Assembly (NCBI RefSeq): GCF_016862275.1
Contig: NZ_BOMQ01000063.1
Span: 124,001-188,000 of the forward strand
Length of the DNA: 64,000 bases
DNA from: Actinoplanes nipponensis
Lineage (GTDB): Bacteria; Actinomycetota; Actinomycetes; Mycobacteriales; Micromonosporaceae
Direction of reading: 5' to 3'
In this document: one piece after another, positions 26,169-34,799 of the stretch
Layout: each line of letters starts with the position of its first letter
How positions within the stretch are numbered: position 1 is the stretch's first letter
Notes under the pieces: model-generated
Told to the model about the DNA's origin: nothing
The model's database searches: none
What the model saw: the letters and a program-made list of their open reading frames with translations, nothing else
Translations under genes and position numbers: made by a program

Positions 26169-28544
26169 GTGACCACCACCGTCCCCGGCGTTCCCGCCGC
26201 GCGCGGTGCGTCGGCCCGGCCCCGGCCCGCGGAACTGCTGCACCGGCTCGGGGCCCGCTCCGGCGGCTCCCCCGTCACCCACGTCGAGCAGGTCCCGGCC
26301 CGCCTGGGCCGCCCCGTGCCCTGGCCGGGCTGGGTGACGCCGCCGGTGCTCTCGGCACTCGCCGCCCGGGGCATCACCGCACCCTGGGAGCACCAGGTGT
26401 CGGCGGCCGAGCTGGCCCGCGCCGGCCGCCACGTGGTGCTGGCGACCGGCACGGCCTCGGGCAAGTCGCTGGCTTACCAGCTCCCCGCGCTGACCGCGCT
26501 GACGGAGGATCCGCGCGCGACGGTGCTGTACCTGTCGCCGACCAAGGCCCTGGCGGCGGACCAGTTGCGCGCGCTGGTCCGGCTGGGCGTGGACGGGGTG
26601 CGACCGGCCACGTACGACGGGGACACCCCGCGCGAGGAACGCGAGTGGATCCGCCAGCACTCCCGGTTCGTGCTGACCAACCCGGACATGCTGCACCACG
26701 CGCTGCTGCCGGGCCACGCGCGCTGGGGCACGTTCCTGCGCCGCCTGCGGTACGTGGTGATCGACGAGTGCCACACGTACCGCGGGGTGTTCGGCTCGCA
26801 CGTGGCGCACGTGCTGCGCCGGCTGCGGCGGGTCGCGGCCCGCTACGGCAGCGAGCCGACGTTCGTGCTGGCCTCGGCCACCTCCGGCGACCCGGCGAAC
26901 GCGGCCGGGCGGCTCACCGGCCTGCCGGTCGAGGCGGTGACCGACGACGCCTCGCCGCGCGGGGCGACGACCTTCGCGCTGTGGGAACCGCCGCTGCTGC
27001 CGCCCGAGGTGACCGACCTGGAGGGCGAGCTGCCACCGGTACGCCGCTCGGCCCTCAGCGAGACGGCCGACCTGCTCACGGACGCGGTGGTGGCGGGCAC
27101 CCGGACGCTGGCGTTCGTCCGGTCCCGGCGCGGCGCGGAGGTGGTCGCGACGATGACCCGGCGGTCGCTGGACGAGGCGGTGCCGGGCCTGGGCCGGCGA
27201 GTGGCGGCCTACCGCGCGGGCTACCTGCGGGAGGACCGCCGGGCGATCGAGCGGGCGCTGCTGACCGGCGAACTGCTGGCCCTGGCCTCGACGAACGCGC
27301 TGGAGCTGGGCGTGGACCTGGTGGGCCTGGACGCGGTGCTGATCTGCGGGTATCCGGGCACCCGGGCGTCGCTGTGGCAGCAGGCCGGCCGGGCCGGGCG
27401 GGCCGGTGACGAGGCGCTGGCGGTGCTGGTGGCCCGGGACGATCCGCTGGACACGTACCTGGTGCACCACCCGGAGGCGCTGTTCGGCCGCCCGGTCGAG
27501 GCGACGGTGCTGGACCCGGCCAACCCGTACGTGCTGGGCCCGCAACTGTGCTGCGCGGCCGCGGAGGCCCCGCTGACCGGCGCCGACCTGGACCTGTTCG
27601 GCGGCGCCCCGGCGGCAACGGCGGTGGCGGCGCTGACCGAGTCGGGGGCACTGCGCCGAAGGCCCTCGGGCTGGTACTGGACCCACCGCGGCCGCCCGGA
27701 CGTCGACCTGCGCGGCACGGGCGGCGCCCCGGTCTCGGTGGTCGAGGCGGCGACGGGCCGGCTGCTGGGCACGGTCGACGAGGGCTCCTCGCACGTCATG
27801 CTGCACACCGGGGCGGTGTACCTGCACCAGGGCGTGTCCTACCTGGTGGACGAGCTGGACCTGGACGACGCGGTGGCCCTGGTCCACGCGGCGGAGCCGG
27901 ACTGGTCGACCCACGCCCGCGACGTGACGGACCTGTCGGTGGTGTCGGTCCGCGAGTACGTGGACGCGGGTCCGGTCGGCCTGTTCCTGGGCGAGGTGGA
28001 CGTGACCAACCAGGTGGTCTCGTACCAGCGCCGCCGCATCGGCTCGGGCGAGGTGATCGACACCCGCCCGCTGGACCTGCCGCCCCGCGAACTGCGCACG
28101 GTGGCAGTCTGGTTCACGCTGTCGCCCCGGCTGCTGGCCACCTCGGGCGTGGCAGCGGCGGACGTCCCCGGCGCGCTGCACGCGGCGGAACACGCGGCGA
28201 TCGGCCTGCTGCCGCTGATGGCCACGTGCGACCGCTGGGACATCGGCGGCCTGTCCACGGCCAACCACCAGGACACGGAGGCGCCGACGGTGTTCGTCTA
28301 CGACGGCCACCCGGGCGGGGCGGGCTTCGCGGAACGGGCGTACGGGACGGCGGCCGCGTGGCTGGGCGCGACCCGGGAGGCGATCGCGAGCTGCGGGTGC
28401 GAGACGGGATGCCCGTCCTGCGTGCAGTCGCCGAAGTGCGGCAACGGCAACAACCCGCTGGACAAGCGGGGCGCGGTGGCGGTGCTGGACGCGGTGCTGG
28501 CCGCCCTGCCCGAAACGCCGACACCTCCGGCTCCAGCTCCCTGA
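26169..28544 (+). CDS. DEAD/DEAH-box helicase of the MrfA/YprA type (DUF1998)
   Basis: This 791-aa superfamily 2 helicase has motif I ATGTASGKSLAY, motif Ia LSPTKALAADQ, motif II DECH, motif III ASATSGDP and motif VI QQAGRAGR. The C-terminal DUF1998 cluster CGCETGCPSCVQSPKCGNGN holds the metal-binding cysteines. In Bacillus MrfA repairs mitomycin-type DNA damage with MrfB; no mrfB is adjacent here. It corresponds in place to Rv3649 and SCO3550. The GTG at 26169 is chosen because similarity to the family begins shortly after. Confidence 0.9.
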   Translation: MTTTVPGVPAARGASARPRPAELLHRLGARSGGSPVTHVEQVPARLGRPVPWPGWVTPPVLSALAARGITAPWEHQVSAAELARAGRHVVLATGTASGKSLAYQLPALTALTEDPRATVLYLSPTKALAADQLRALVRLGVDGVRPATYDGDTPREEREWIRQHSRFVLTNPDMLHHALLPGHARWGTFLRRLRYVVIDECHTYRGVFGSHVAHVLRRLRRVAARYGSEPTFVLASATSGDPANAAGRLTGLPVEAVTDDASPRGATTFALWEPPLLPPEVTDLEGELPPVRRSALSETADLLTDAVVAGTRTLAFVRSRRGAEVVATMTRRSLDEAVPGLGRRVAAYRAGYLREDRRAIERALLTGELLALASTNALELGVDLVGLDAVLICGYPGTRASLWQQAGRAGRAGDEALAVLVARDDPLDTYLVHHPEALFGRPVEATVLDPANPYVLGPQLCCAAAEAPLTGADLDLFGGAPAATAVAALTESGALRRRPSGWYWTHRGRPDVDLRGTGGAPVSVVEAATGRLLGTVDEGSSHVMLHTGAVYLHQGVSYLVDELDLDDAVALVHAAEPDWSTHARDVTDLSVVSVREYVDAGPVGLFLGEVDVTNQVVSYQRRRIGSGEVIDTRPLDLPPRELRTVAVWFTLSPRLLATSGVAAADVPGALHAAEHAAIGLLPLMATCDRWDIGGLSTANHQDTEAPTVFVYDGHPGGAGFAERAYGTAAAWLGATREAIASCGCETGCPSCVQSPKCGNGNNPLDKRGAVAVLDAVLAALPETPTPPAPAP

Positions 28545-28790
28545 CCCGGCCCTTTCCGGTCGCCGGTTCCGCGGTCGGCCCTTCCCGACCCATGGCTCCG
28601 TCACCCCGTCACCCCGTCACCTCGCCGCTCCGTCACCCCGTCGTCTTGGCCGTCGGCACGAGATCAGCTGCTCCGACCGCCCGGTCCCGGCACGGCCGCC
28701 GCCTTGACCGTCGGCGCAAGACCGGCCGCCCCAAGACCCTCGGTCCCGGCTCCCCGCCGCCTGCGTCAGACCGGCTAACGCCCCCAGCGC

Positions 28791-29153
28791 TCACTCCGCC
28801 GGCAGCGAGACCGGTCCGGCGCGAGCAGCGGCCGTCGCGTATCGGGTGAGGCCCGGCAGCGGCGTCACGGCGACCCGGACCTCGATGACGATCTCCAGCC
28901 CGTCCAGGCGGCACCCGGTCATGCGCGCGCCGTTGGCGAAGGCGAGCCGTTCCGCCCTTGCGCAGGCTGCCTCCGAGCCCTCGACGGCCCGCGCCGCCCC
29001 GGCCAGGGCCCCCAGGTCAGCCGCCGTCCGAGCCTGGTGGCGGCCGACCCGGGCAGCTCCGGCGGCCGCCCCGGCGATACCGGCTGCCACCAGCACCAGC
29101 CCGAGGGCCAGCACGAAGATCGAGGCGGCGCCCCGGTCATCGACGGTCCTCAC
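28791..29153 (-). CDS. TadE-like pilus-locus protein (Rv3654c type)
   Basis: The product is 120 residues with a single N-terminal TM segment (AASIFVLALGLVLVAAGIAGAAAG) after DDRG, then ARVGRHQARTAADLGALAGA. This is the minor pseudopilin pattern seen at the end of actinobacterial tad operons. The GTG at 29153 overlaps the upstream TadE stop (GTGA). It is the last gene of the operon. Confidence 0.8.
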   Translation of the reverse strand: MRTVDDRGAASIFVLALGLVLVAAGIAGAAAGAARVGRHQARTAADLGALAGAARAVEGSEAACARAERLAFANGARMTGCRLDGLEIVIEVRVAVTPLPGLTRYATAAARAGPVSLPAE

Positions 29154-29539
29154 GGGACGGCGCCGGTCAGGTCGGGTTCCCGGGCTGCCACCGCCTGCGC
29201 CCGTACCGAGATGGCCGGGAGACGGCCGCCCAGGAGCCGAACCGGCGCGCGCACCGTGACGGTCACCGTGTCCTCTCCTGCCGCGAGGTCGACCCGGGCA
29301 TCCACGGGAGCGATCCCGGCGGCGCTCTCCAGACCCGGTCCACCGCGCGCCGCCACCAGCGCGCCCTCCCGCGCGGCGTCGACGCACCGGCCCTGCGCAG
29401 TGACGGCGCTGACCGCCGTGAGCCCGGACAGCAGGAGCAGCATGAGCGCCGGCAGCCCGGCCGCCAGTTCGGCGGTGAACGCGCCCCGGTCGTCCCCGAG
29501 CACCCGCGGCAGGCGGCCGGGCCACCGGCGCCCGCTCAC
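29150..29539 (-). CDS. tadE: TadE-family pseudopilin
   Basis: This 129-aa protein begins DDRGAFTAELAAGLPALMLLLLSG, the Glu-containing hydrophobic N-terminus of TadE pseudopilins. One cysteine is in AQGRCVDAAREGALVAARGG. It is probably processed by a prepilin peptidase, which is not in this window. The GTG at 29539 overlaps the DUF4244 gene stop. Confidence 0.82.
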   Translation of the reverse strand: MSGRRWPGRLPRVLGDDRGAFTAELAAGLPALMLLLLSGLTAVSAVTAQGRCVDAAREGALVAARGGPGLESAAGIAPVDARVDLAAGEDTVTVTVRAPVRLLGGRLPAISVRAQAVAAREPDLTGAVP

Positions 29540-29712
29540 TTCAGCGCTTCGTTGATCACGCCGGTCAGCGAGGCCTGCACGCTGGGGCTGCTGAGCACCT
29601 TGAGCAGGACGCCGGCGAACGCGACGGCGGCGAGCGTGCCGACGGCGTACTCGGCGGTGTTCATGCCGTCGTCGCCACGCAGACCGGCCAGGCGGACGAT
29701 GAGTCTGTGCAC
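29536..29712 (-). CDS. Flp pilin-like small membrane protein (DUF4244)
   Basis: This 58-aa protein has the form of a Flp-type pilin: a short basic leader, DDGMNTAEYAVGTLAAVAFAG with the Glu five residues into the processed helix, and one TM helix. It is probably the major pilin of this locus. AAGGAG lies 7 nt before the GTG at 29712. Its stop overlaps tadE. Confidence 0.85.
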   Translation of the reverse strand: MHRLIVRLAGLRGDDGMNTAEYAVGTLAAVAFAGVLLKVLSSPSVQASLTGVINEALK

Positions 29713-29738
29713 GTGGATCTCCTTCTTGTGGTGGGTTC

Positions 29739-30449
29739 TCACAGGACGTCGCCGAGCACGGCGACCACCACCGGCACGAGGCCGGCGAGCACAAAGGCGG
29801 GCAGGAAACACAGCCCGAGCGGCAGCACGATGAGCACGCCGGCCCGGTGCGCGGCGGCCTCGACGGCCACGGCCCGGTCCCCGCGCAGGTCGTCGGCGAG
29901 CCTGGTCAGCGCGCCCGCCAGCGCGCCACCGCTGGCGCTGGACCGGACGGCCGCCGCCACCAGCCGGCCGGCGCCGGGCATGTCGGCCAGGTGCGCCCAC
30001 GCCTCGCCGGGCTCGGCGCCCAGCCGCAACGACCGGCCCACCCGGGCGAGCCGCTCGCCGAGCGGACCCCCGAGGGCGTCGGCGACGGCGGACACCGCCC
30101 GGTCGACGGGCGCGCCGGCCCGCAGCACGGCGGCGAGCAGGTCGGCGCCCAGCGGCAGATCGGCGACCGCCCGCAGCCGGGCCGCCCGCACGTCGGCCGG
30201 CTCGCGACGCCGCAGGAACCGGTCGACCCCGACAGCGGCGGCGACCCCGAACGGCAGCGCCCACCACCGCCCGACCACGGCGACCACCGCGGCCCCGACA
30301 GCGACGGCGATCAGCACGCGCGGCTTGCGGCCGGATCCGTCGGTGGCCGGGCCGCGCAGCCGGGACAGCCGCCGCCTGACCGCCCGCCGCCGGGCGACCG
30401 AGAAGCCGAGCAGCGTGGCCAGCGCGGCCAGGCCCACAAAGATGATCAA
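29739..30449 (-). CDS. tadC: TadC-like pilus assembly membrane protein
   Basis: This 236-aa type II secretion F-domain protein has an N-terminal TM (IIFVGLAALATLLGF), a cytoplasmic part with LPLGADLLAAVLRAGAPVDRA, and C-terminal TM segments (VLIVLPLGLCFLPAFVLAGL). Together with TadB it forms the platform on which TadA works. The start is TTG at 30449, overlapping the stop of the small upstream ORF (CTTGATC). No ATG or GTG fits better at the N-terminus. Confidence 0.8.
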   Translation of the reverse strand: MIIFVGLAALATLLGFSVARRRAVRRRLSRLRGPATDGSGRKPRVLIAVAVGAAVVAVVGRWWALPFGVAAAVGVDRFLRRREPADVRAARLRAVADLPLGADLLAAVLRAGAPVDRAVSAVADALGGPLGERLARVGRSLRLGAEPGEAWAHLADMPGAGRLVAAAVRSSASGGALAGALTRLADDLRGDRAVAVEAAAHRAGVLIVLPLGLCFLPAFVLAGLVPVVVAVLGDVL

Positions 30450-30766
30450 GGGATCACCTCGCCGCCGGGCCCGACCGGTACGGGCAGGGAAGTTGGCCCT
30501 GAGCTGCCCAGCGGATCTCGCAGGCAGTCCGGAAAGGACAATCCGGGCGTCCCGGCGGCCCGCACGAAGGCGGCGGCACAGCAGGGACGGAGCGGAACCT
30601 GGACCGGGCCGCCTGGCCGCAGGAAAGCAGCGGCGCCACACACCGGCTCGGCCAGGGCACCGCCGGCAGTCATCCGCCCGGCCGGCGCCACGGCGCCCGC
30701 GACGATCACCGCATCCGCCCGGATCACCGCGTCCTCCGCACTGGTCGCCGCATCCGCCCGGGTCAC
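30446..30766 (-). CDS. Unrecognised 106-aa ORF between tadB and tadC
   Basis: The GTG at 30766 overlaps the tadB stop (GTGA) and the TGA at 30446-30448 overlaps the tadC TTG, so the frame fills the gap exactly. Third positions are mostly G or C, consistent with coding. The protein has an N-terminal near-repeat (RADAATSAEDAVI / RADAVIVAGAVAP), four cysteines in the middle and C-terminal half, and many Pro and Gly. No signal peptide or TM segment is clear. I do not recognise a family. It could be a pilus accessory protein or a translated spacer that keeps ribosomes moving from tadB to tadC. Confidence 0.5.
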   Translation of the reverse strand: MTRADAATSAEDAVIRADAVIVAGAVAPAGRMTAGGALAEPVCGAAAFLRPGGPVQVPLRPCCAAAFVRAAGTPGLSFPDCLRDPLGSSGPTSLPVPVGPGGEVIP

Positions 30767-31545
30767 CGGGCCGGGCCGTTCGCCAGCCGGTCCGCCCACA
30801 CCAGACCGCCGCACTGCAGCAGCACCGCCCCGACCGCACACGCCCCGCCCAGCGGCGTGTGCAGCAGCACCCGTAGCGGATCGACCCCGATCCCGTACCC
30901 GAGGGCGATCCCGCCGATCGGCAGCCCGGCCAGCAACAGGGCAGTCGCCTGGGCCCCGGCCGCCTGCGCCGCCGCCGTCGCCCGGGCGCGGTCGCCGGCC
31001 CGGGCGTCCGCCTCGATCCGTTCGACGAGGTCGGCGGCCGGGGCGCCGGTCTGCTCGGCGAGCCGCCACACCGCCGCGGTGAGGTCGGACAGCCTCGGGG
31101 CCGGTGATTCGCGCAGCCGCGGTCCGCCCGGGCCGGGTGCGGTGGCGCTGATCGCCAGGCCGGCGCGGAGGTCGGCGGCCAGCGTGTTCAGGTCGTCGAG
31201 GCTGCGGGACCGGGCCGCCGCCGCCCGGCGGAGCGCGGCGCGTTTCAGGGCCGCCGCCGCGCCCAGGGCGCTGTAGACGGCACAGGTCAGGCCCGCGATC
31301 GGGCCCGCCACGAGCAGCCCTCCGGCGGCACCGAGGAGCGCGGCGGCGCCCACGCCTCGCCGGGGGGATCCTTCCGCCCACTCCCGGGCTCGGGTCCACC
31401 AGCGGCGAACGTCCGTGGTGGCGACGGCGCGCAGCGGTCGCCGGCGGCCGTGGAGCCGGCGCAGCGCCGCGCGGGCCGGCCAGGCCGCCGCAATGGCCGC
31501 CCCCGCCAGCAGCGTCGCGGCGAGCGCCCACGCCAGCCCGCTCAC
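30763..31545 (-). CDS. tadB: TadB-like pilus assembly membrane protein
   Basis: This 260-aa protein has an N-terminal TM (SGLAWALAATLLAGAAIAAA), a pair of TM segments at about residues 68-105, an F-domain with LNTLAADLRAGLAI and AEQTGAPAADLVERIE, and C-terminal TM segments. The GTG at 31545 overlaps the tadA stop. Confidence 0.82.
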   Translation of the reverse strand: MSGLAWALAATLLAGAAIAAAWPARAALRRLHGRRRPLRAVATTDVRRWWTRAREWAEGSPRRGVGAAALLGAAGGLLVAGPIAGLTCAVYSALGAAAALKRAALRRAAAARSRSLDDLNTLAADLRAGLAISATAPGPGGPRLRESPAPRLSDLTAAVWRLAEQTGAPAADLVERIEADARAGDRARATAAAQAAGAQATALLLAGLPIGGIALGYGIGVDPLRVLLHTPLGGACAVGAVLLQCGGLVWADRLANGPAR

Positions 31546-32738
31546 GGCCGCACTTCCCCGGCCGTGCGCAGGACAGGTGGGACCGCCACGCCGCGATCGG
31601 CGAGGTGGCGGGCCAGCGTCTGGGCGCCGGGACCCGCGCCGTGGCCGAGCTGCCAGGCCGGTACGACGGTCACGATCCGCTGCTGCCCCGCCGGCCGCAG
31701 CACGCCGACCGACTCCAGCACCCGGCCCCGGTCGGTACGCCGTACCTGCAGCACCACCTGCAGCGCCGCCAGCACCTGCGCATGCAGCGCCGCCCGCGGC
31801 AGCCCGCCGAGCAGGCCGAGCGCCTCCAGCCGGGCCGGTACGTCGGCCGGCGCATTGGCGTGCAGCGTCCCCGCCCCACCGTCGTGCCCGGTGTTGAGCG
31901 CCCCGAGCAGGTCGACGATCTCCGCGCCCCGGCACTCGCCCACCACCAGCCGGTCGGGCCGCATCCGCAGGGCCTGCCGCACCAGATCGGTGAGACCGAC
32001 CGCCCCGGCGCCCTCGACGTTGGCTGTACGCGCCTGCAACGCCACCACGTGCGGATGCACCGGCCGCAGCTCGGCCGCGTCCTCGACCAGCACGATCCGT
32101 TCGGTGGGCGGCACCAGCCCCAGCAGCGTCGCCAGCAGCGTCGTCTTGCCCGAGCCGGTTCCGCCGGTGACGAGGTAGGCGAGCCGGGCCGCCACCACCG
32201 CCGCGAGCAGGGGAGCCAGCGCCGCCGGCACCGTGCCGTGGTCGACCAGATCGCCGAGACCGAACGGCCGCTGCCGGAACGTCCGCAGGGACAGGTACGG
32301 CCCGCCGGTCGCCACCGGCGGCAGCACGGCATGCAGGCGGGTGCCGTCCGCGAGCCGCGCGTCCGCGTACGGCTGACCGTCGTCCAGCCGCCGCCCGCAG
32401 GCCGCCGCCAGCCGCTGCGCCAGCCGCCGCACGTCGTCGGGGGTGCCCAGGGTGACGGGTGCCCGGTGCAGCCCCGCGCCCCGGTCCACCCACACCTGCA
32501 CGCCGTTGACCAGCACATCCGTGACCGTCGGGTCGGCCAGCAGCGGCGCCAGGGGGCCGGCGCCGACGAGTTGGTCGTGCACCCGGTCGGCCAGGCGCAG
32601 CACGGCCGTGTCCCCGAGGACCGCCGCCCCGGGCTCGGCCCGCACCGCCGACACCACCGCGGCGGGCGTCGCCTCCGCGCCCTCGGCCGCGAATCGCCGC
32701 CGCACCCGCTCGGCGACGTCCGGCGACGCGGCCGTCAT
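31542..32738 (-). CDS. tadA: TadA/CpaF-family pilus assembly ATPase
   Basis: This 398-aa type II/IV secretion ATPase has P-loop VTGGTGSGKTTLLATLL, Walker B LRMRPDRLVVGECRG, an Asp box-like ERIVLVEDAAEL and a His box GHDGGAGTLHAN. It powers Flp pilus assembly. The ATG overlaps the ssd-like gene stop (ATGA). Confidence 0.92.
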   Translation of the reverse strand: MTAASPDVAERVRRRFAAEGAEATPAAVVSAVRAEPGAAVLGDTAVLRLADRVHDQLVGAGPLAPLLADPTVTDVLVNGVQVWVDRGAGLHRAPVTLGTPDDVRRLAQRLAAACGRRLDDGQPYADARLADGTRLHAVLPPVATGGPYLSLRTFRQRPFGLGDLVDHGTVPAALAPLLAAVVAARLAYLVTGGTGSGKTTLLATLLGLVPPTERIVLVEDAAELRPVHPHVVALQARTANVEGAGAVGLTDLVRQALRMRPDRLVVGECRGAEIVDLLGALNTGHDGGAGTLHANAPADVPARLEALGLLGGLPRAALHAQVLAALQVVLQVRRTDRGRVLESVGVLRPAGQQRIVTVVPAWQLGHGAGPGAQTLARHLADRGVAVPPVLRTAGEVRP

Positions 32739-33832
32739 GCGGCCACCCCCGCGCGGTCATCGCTGGTCAGCCGCCTGATGAGTCGCTTGCAGAGCTCGGC
32801 CAGGGGTCCCCGTCCGTCGGCGGCCGGGGCATCGCCTCTCTCCAGCGCCCGGCAGAGGGCCGGCTCGGGGCGCAGCGAACCGGCCAGCGGCAACCCGATC
32901 GACCGGGCCACCTCGCGCGCCTTCAGCTTGCCGGGCGCCGGCCCGCGGACCACCACCGCGAGGTTTTCGCAGTGCATCCTGGCCACCGCGGCGATCCGTG
33001 CCGCCGCCGCGGTCGCGCGCAGCTCCGCCGGCACGATCATGACGGCCTGGTCGGCCGCCTCCAGGGCGAGGGTCGCCGCCTCGTCGAGCCGGCGGGGCAG
33101 GTCCGCGACGATCACGTCCCGGCCACGGCGGCCGGCGTCCAGGGTGGCCGCCATCGCCGCGGCGGGCACCGGGTGGACGTCGTCGCGGGCGAACGACAGC
33201 AACACCAGGTCGCCGCGGTGCGGGAGCGCCTCGAGCAGCGCCGGCGGGTCGACCCGGCCGCCCGTCGCGGCCAGGGCGGGCCAGCGCAGGCCGTCCAGAC
33301 CCTCCCAGCCGAGGACCAGGTCGAGGCCGCCGCCCACCGGGTCGGCGTCGAGGAGCAGGGTGCGGTGGCCGTCGCCGACCGCGGTCACGGCCAGGCCGCC
33401 GGCCAGGATGCTCGCCCCCGCGCCGCCCCGGCCGCCGATCACGGCCAGGATCCGCCCCTGCTCGGCCGGCTCGCCGCGGGCCGCGAACCGGTCGACCAGC
33501 CACGGTTCGGCGTCGGGCAGCGCGGCGACGTGCTCGGCGCCGAGGGGTGCGGCCACCTCCCAGGCCGCCTCGATCGCCGGGGTGTGGCCCACGATGACCG
33601 TTCCCGGCCGGCGCGGGAGGCGGGCGCGCAGGCAGGACGCGGCCTGGTCGACGCCGATCAGCACGAGCGGGGCGGTCGCGAGGCCGGCGCGCGCGGCGGC
33701 CGGGTCGGTGGCCACGGCGACCTCGGTGCCGGCCGCGGCGGCCAGGCGCACCAGGTCGTCGAGGAGGTCCGGGTCGGCGGTCACGACCAGCGGCAGGCGC
33801 GGGCCGGATCGGACGGGGGTGCGGGCTGACAT
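32735..33832 (-). CDS. Ssd/CpaE-like MinD-superfamily protein of the tad operon
   Basis: The product is 365 residues: an N-terminal receiver-like region followed by a ParA/MinD-type ATPase domain. The deviant Walker A reads GGRGGAGASI, so the signature lysine (KGGxGK) is missing and ATP use is doubtful. Later motifs LLLDADPVGGGLDL and VIVADLPRR are kept. In mycobacteria Rv3660c (Ssd) affects septum placement; in Caulobacter CpaE localises the pilus machine. The ATG at 33832 with GGAG upstream is chosen over a GTG at 33949. Confidence 0.82.
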   Translation of the reverse strand: MSARTPVRSGPRLPLVVTADPDLLDDLVRLAAAAGTEVAVATDPAAARAGLATAPLVLIGVDQAASCLRARLPRRPGTVIVGHTPAIEAAWEVAAPLGAEHVAALPDAEPWLVDRFAARGEPAEQGRILAVIGGRGGAGASILAGGLAVTAVGDGHRTLLLDADPVGGGLDLVLGWEGLDGLRWPALAATGGRVDPPALLEALPHRGDLVLLSFARDDVHPVPAAAMAATLDAGRRGRDVIVADLPRRLDEAATLALEAADQAVMIVPAELRATAAAARIAAVARMHCENLAVVVRGPAPGKLKAREVARSIGLPLAGSLRPEPALCRALERGDAPAADGRGPLAELCKRLIRRLTSDDRAGVAA

Positions 33833-33915
33833 CGCGGCTCCACGGGACGGCGGGCGGGCTCGGGCACCCACCGTCGCGTCCCGGCCGGCGCGGCTCAACC
33901 GGCCCGGCCCCAGCC

Positions 33916-33942
33916 TGTGGACAACTCCGACCGTGTGGACGG
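33916..33942 (-). promoter_or_regulatory. Pair of DnaA-box sites upstream of the tad operon
   Basis: TGTGGACAA (33916-33924) is an exact complement of the actinobacterial DnaA box TTGTCCACA. TGTGGACGG (33934-33942) matches eight of nine positions. The spacing between starts is 18 bp. Confidence 0.45.
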
Positions 33943-34089
33943 CGCCCACCGAGCCGGCTGATCTGGTATCGGCGAGAGGTTCGAATCCGCGGATCCGGGG
34001 TAACTGCGGGGGTCGCGTCGCCGATCGGTCAGGAGTCGAGGCTCAGGCCGTTGGGTATGTTGGTCGCCACCCGGACCGATGGAGTTGGT

Positions 34090-34464
34090 ATGGAGCACCC
34101 GACTGAGCGCGCGCTCGGCGATGACGGGACAGCGTGTGTCGCGGTGTTGGGCGAGATCGACTTCACCAACGCGGACGAGGTCGCCCAGGCCCTGCGCGAC
34201 GCCGTCGCCGATGGGAACCCGCCCGTGCTGCGGGTCGACCTGGGCGCGGCCACTTTCATCGACTCGACCGGCCTGGGCGCCCTTATCGAGGGCTACCGGG
34301 CCGCGACCGAGCAGGACTGCCGTTTCGTCGTGGCCAACCCGAATCCTGGCTTCCGCCAGGTGCTCACCGTGACCGGGCTGTGCGAGCTCTTCGGAATGAG
34401 CGAGCAGGCAGAGGACGGCCTGAGCCGGCCGGGCGAGACCCTGTCCTCCGCGACCGGCGCCTGA
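34090..34464 (+). CDS. Orphan STAS-domain anti-sigma factor antagonist
   Basis: The product is 124 residues. The STAS domain has the candidate phosphoserine S59 in ATFIDSTGLGAL. No kinase gene is adjacent. The ATG at 34090 has GGAG 5 nt upstream; a longer frame from 34051 lacks that support. It sits between the tad operon and a 6C-type RNA and could act on the ApgA network or on a distant kinase. Confidence 0.85.
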   Translation: MEHPTERALGDDGTACVAVLGEIDFTNADEVAQALRDAVADGNPPVLRVDLGAATFIDSTGLGALIEGYRAATEQDCRFVVANPNPGFRQVLTVTGLCELFGMSEQAEDGLSRPGETLSSATGA

Positions 34465-34489
34465 GCCCGCACCGGCGCCCGCAGATGGG

Positions 34490-34560
34490 AACGACCCCCG
34501 ACGGGGGAGTCGGGGGCCGTCCTGGGATTCGGCTCCGGGGGGGTCGAGCCGAATCTGACC
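34490..34560 (-). ncRNA. 6C-type small RNA (two C-loop hairpins)
   Basis: On the minus strand a perfect 10-bp stem GATTCGGCTC/GAGCCGAATC (34546-34555 with 34526-34535) closes a loop with seven consecutive C. It is followed by an 8-bp stem CCCCCGAC/GTCGGGGG (34509-34516 with 34495-34502) with loop TCCCCC. Two hairpins with C-rich loops define the actinobacterial 6C RNA class. In M. tuberculosis the 6C RNA (B11) lies between Rv3660c (ssd) and Rv3661 (HAD) on the complement strand, the same relative place and strand as here. The 5' end is not determined. Confidence 0.65.
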
Positions 34561-34785
34561 CGGCAACCGCGGGGGGCGCAGTCGCCGAGAATCCGGGTGC
34601 GACGTCGGGGTGGGTGAGACTCAGCCGATTCCGGGCTGATCCCCGGGACAACATGAATCGCAATCGCACCACAAGCATGCCTCAAGGGCGGCTCACCGTC
34701 GAGTACCCAGGGTGACCGGCGACCGGCGCGCAGGGAATTCGGCGACGGCGCGCGCCGACCGGGCCGGGCCGGCGCGGCATGCGGC

Positions 34786-34791
34786 TACACT
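34786..34791 (+). promoter_or_regulatory. -10 element TACACT of the HAD gene
   Basis: TACACT lies 8 nt before the GTG at 34800 with no Shine-Dalgarno between, so the transcript is probably leaderless. Confidence 0.5.
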
Positions 34792-34799
34792 TTCGGCCC

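Noticed and set aside
25656..28604. 982-codon minus-strand frame
   Set aside because: Only the last 123 codons (bldG) are real. The rest is antisense to the helicase.
28545..28790. CCGTCACCC direct repeats near 28600-28640
   Set aside because: Short, irregular low-complexity repetition of four copies or fewer. It has no repeat-spacer regularity, so it is not a CRISPR array.
32735..33949. Upstream GTG start for the Ssd-like gene
   Set aside because: It would add 39 Arg/Gly-rich residues over the DnaA-box region. The ATG at 33832 has a ribosome site.
34495..34555. The two hairpins as a plain terminator of the STAS gene
   Set aside because: On the plus strand the loops are G-rich and no U-tract follows. 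C-rich loops on the minus strand, together with synteny, fit 6C RNA better, though a dual role is possible.
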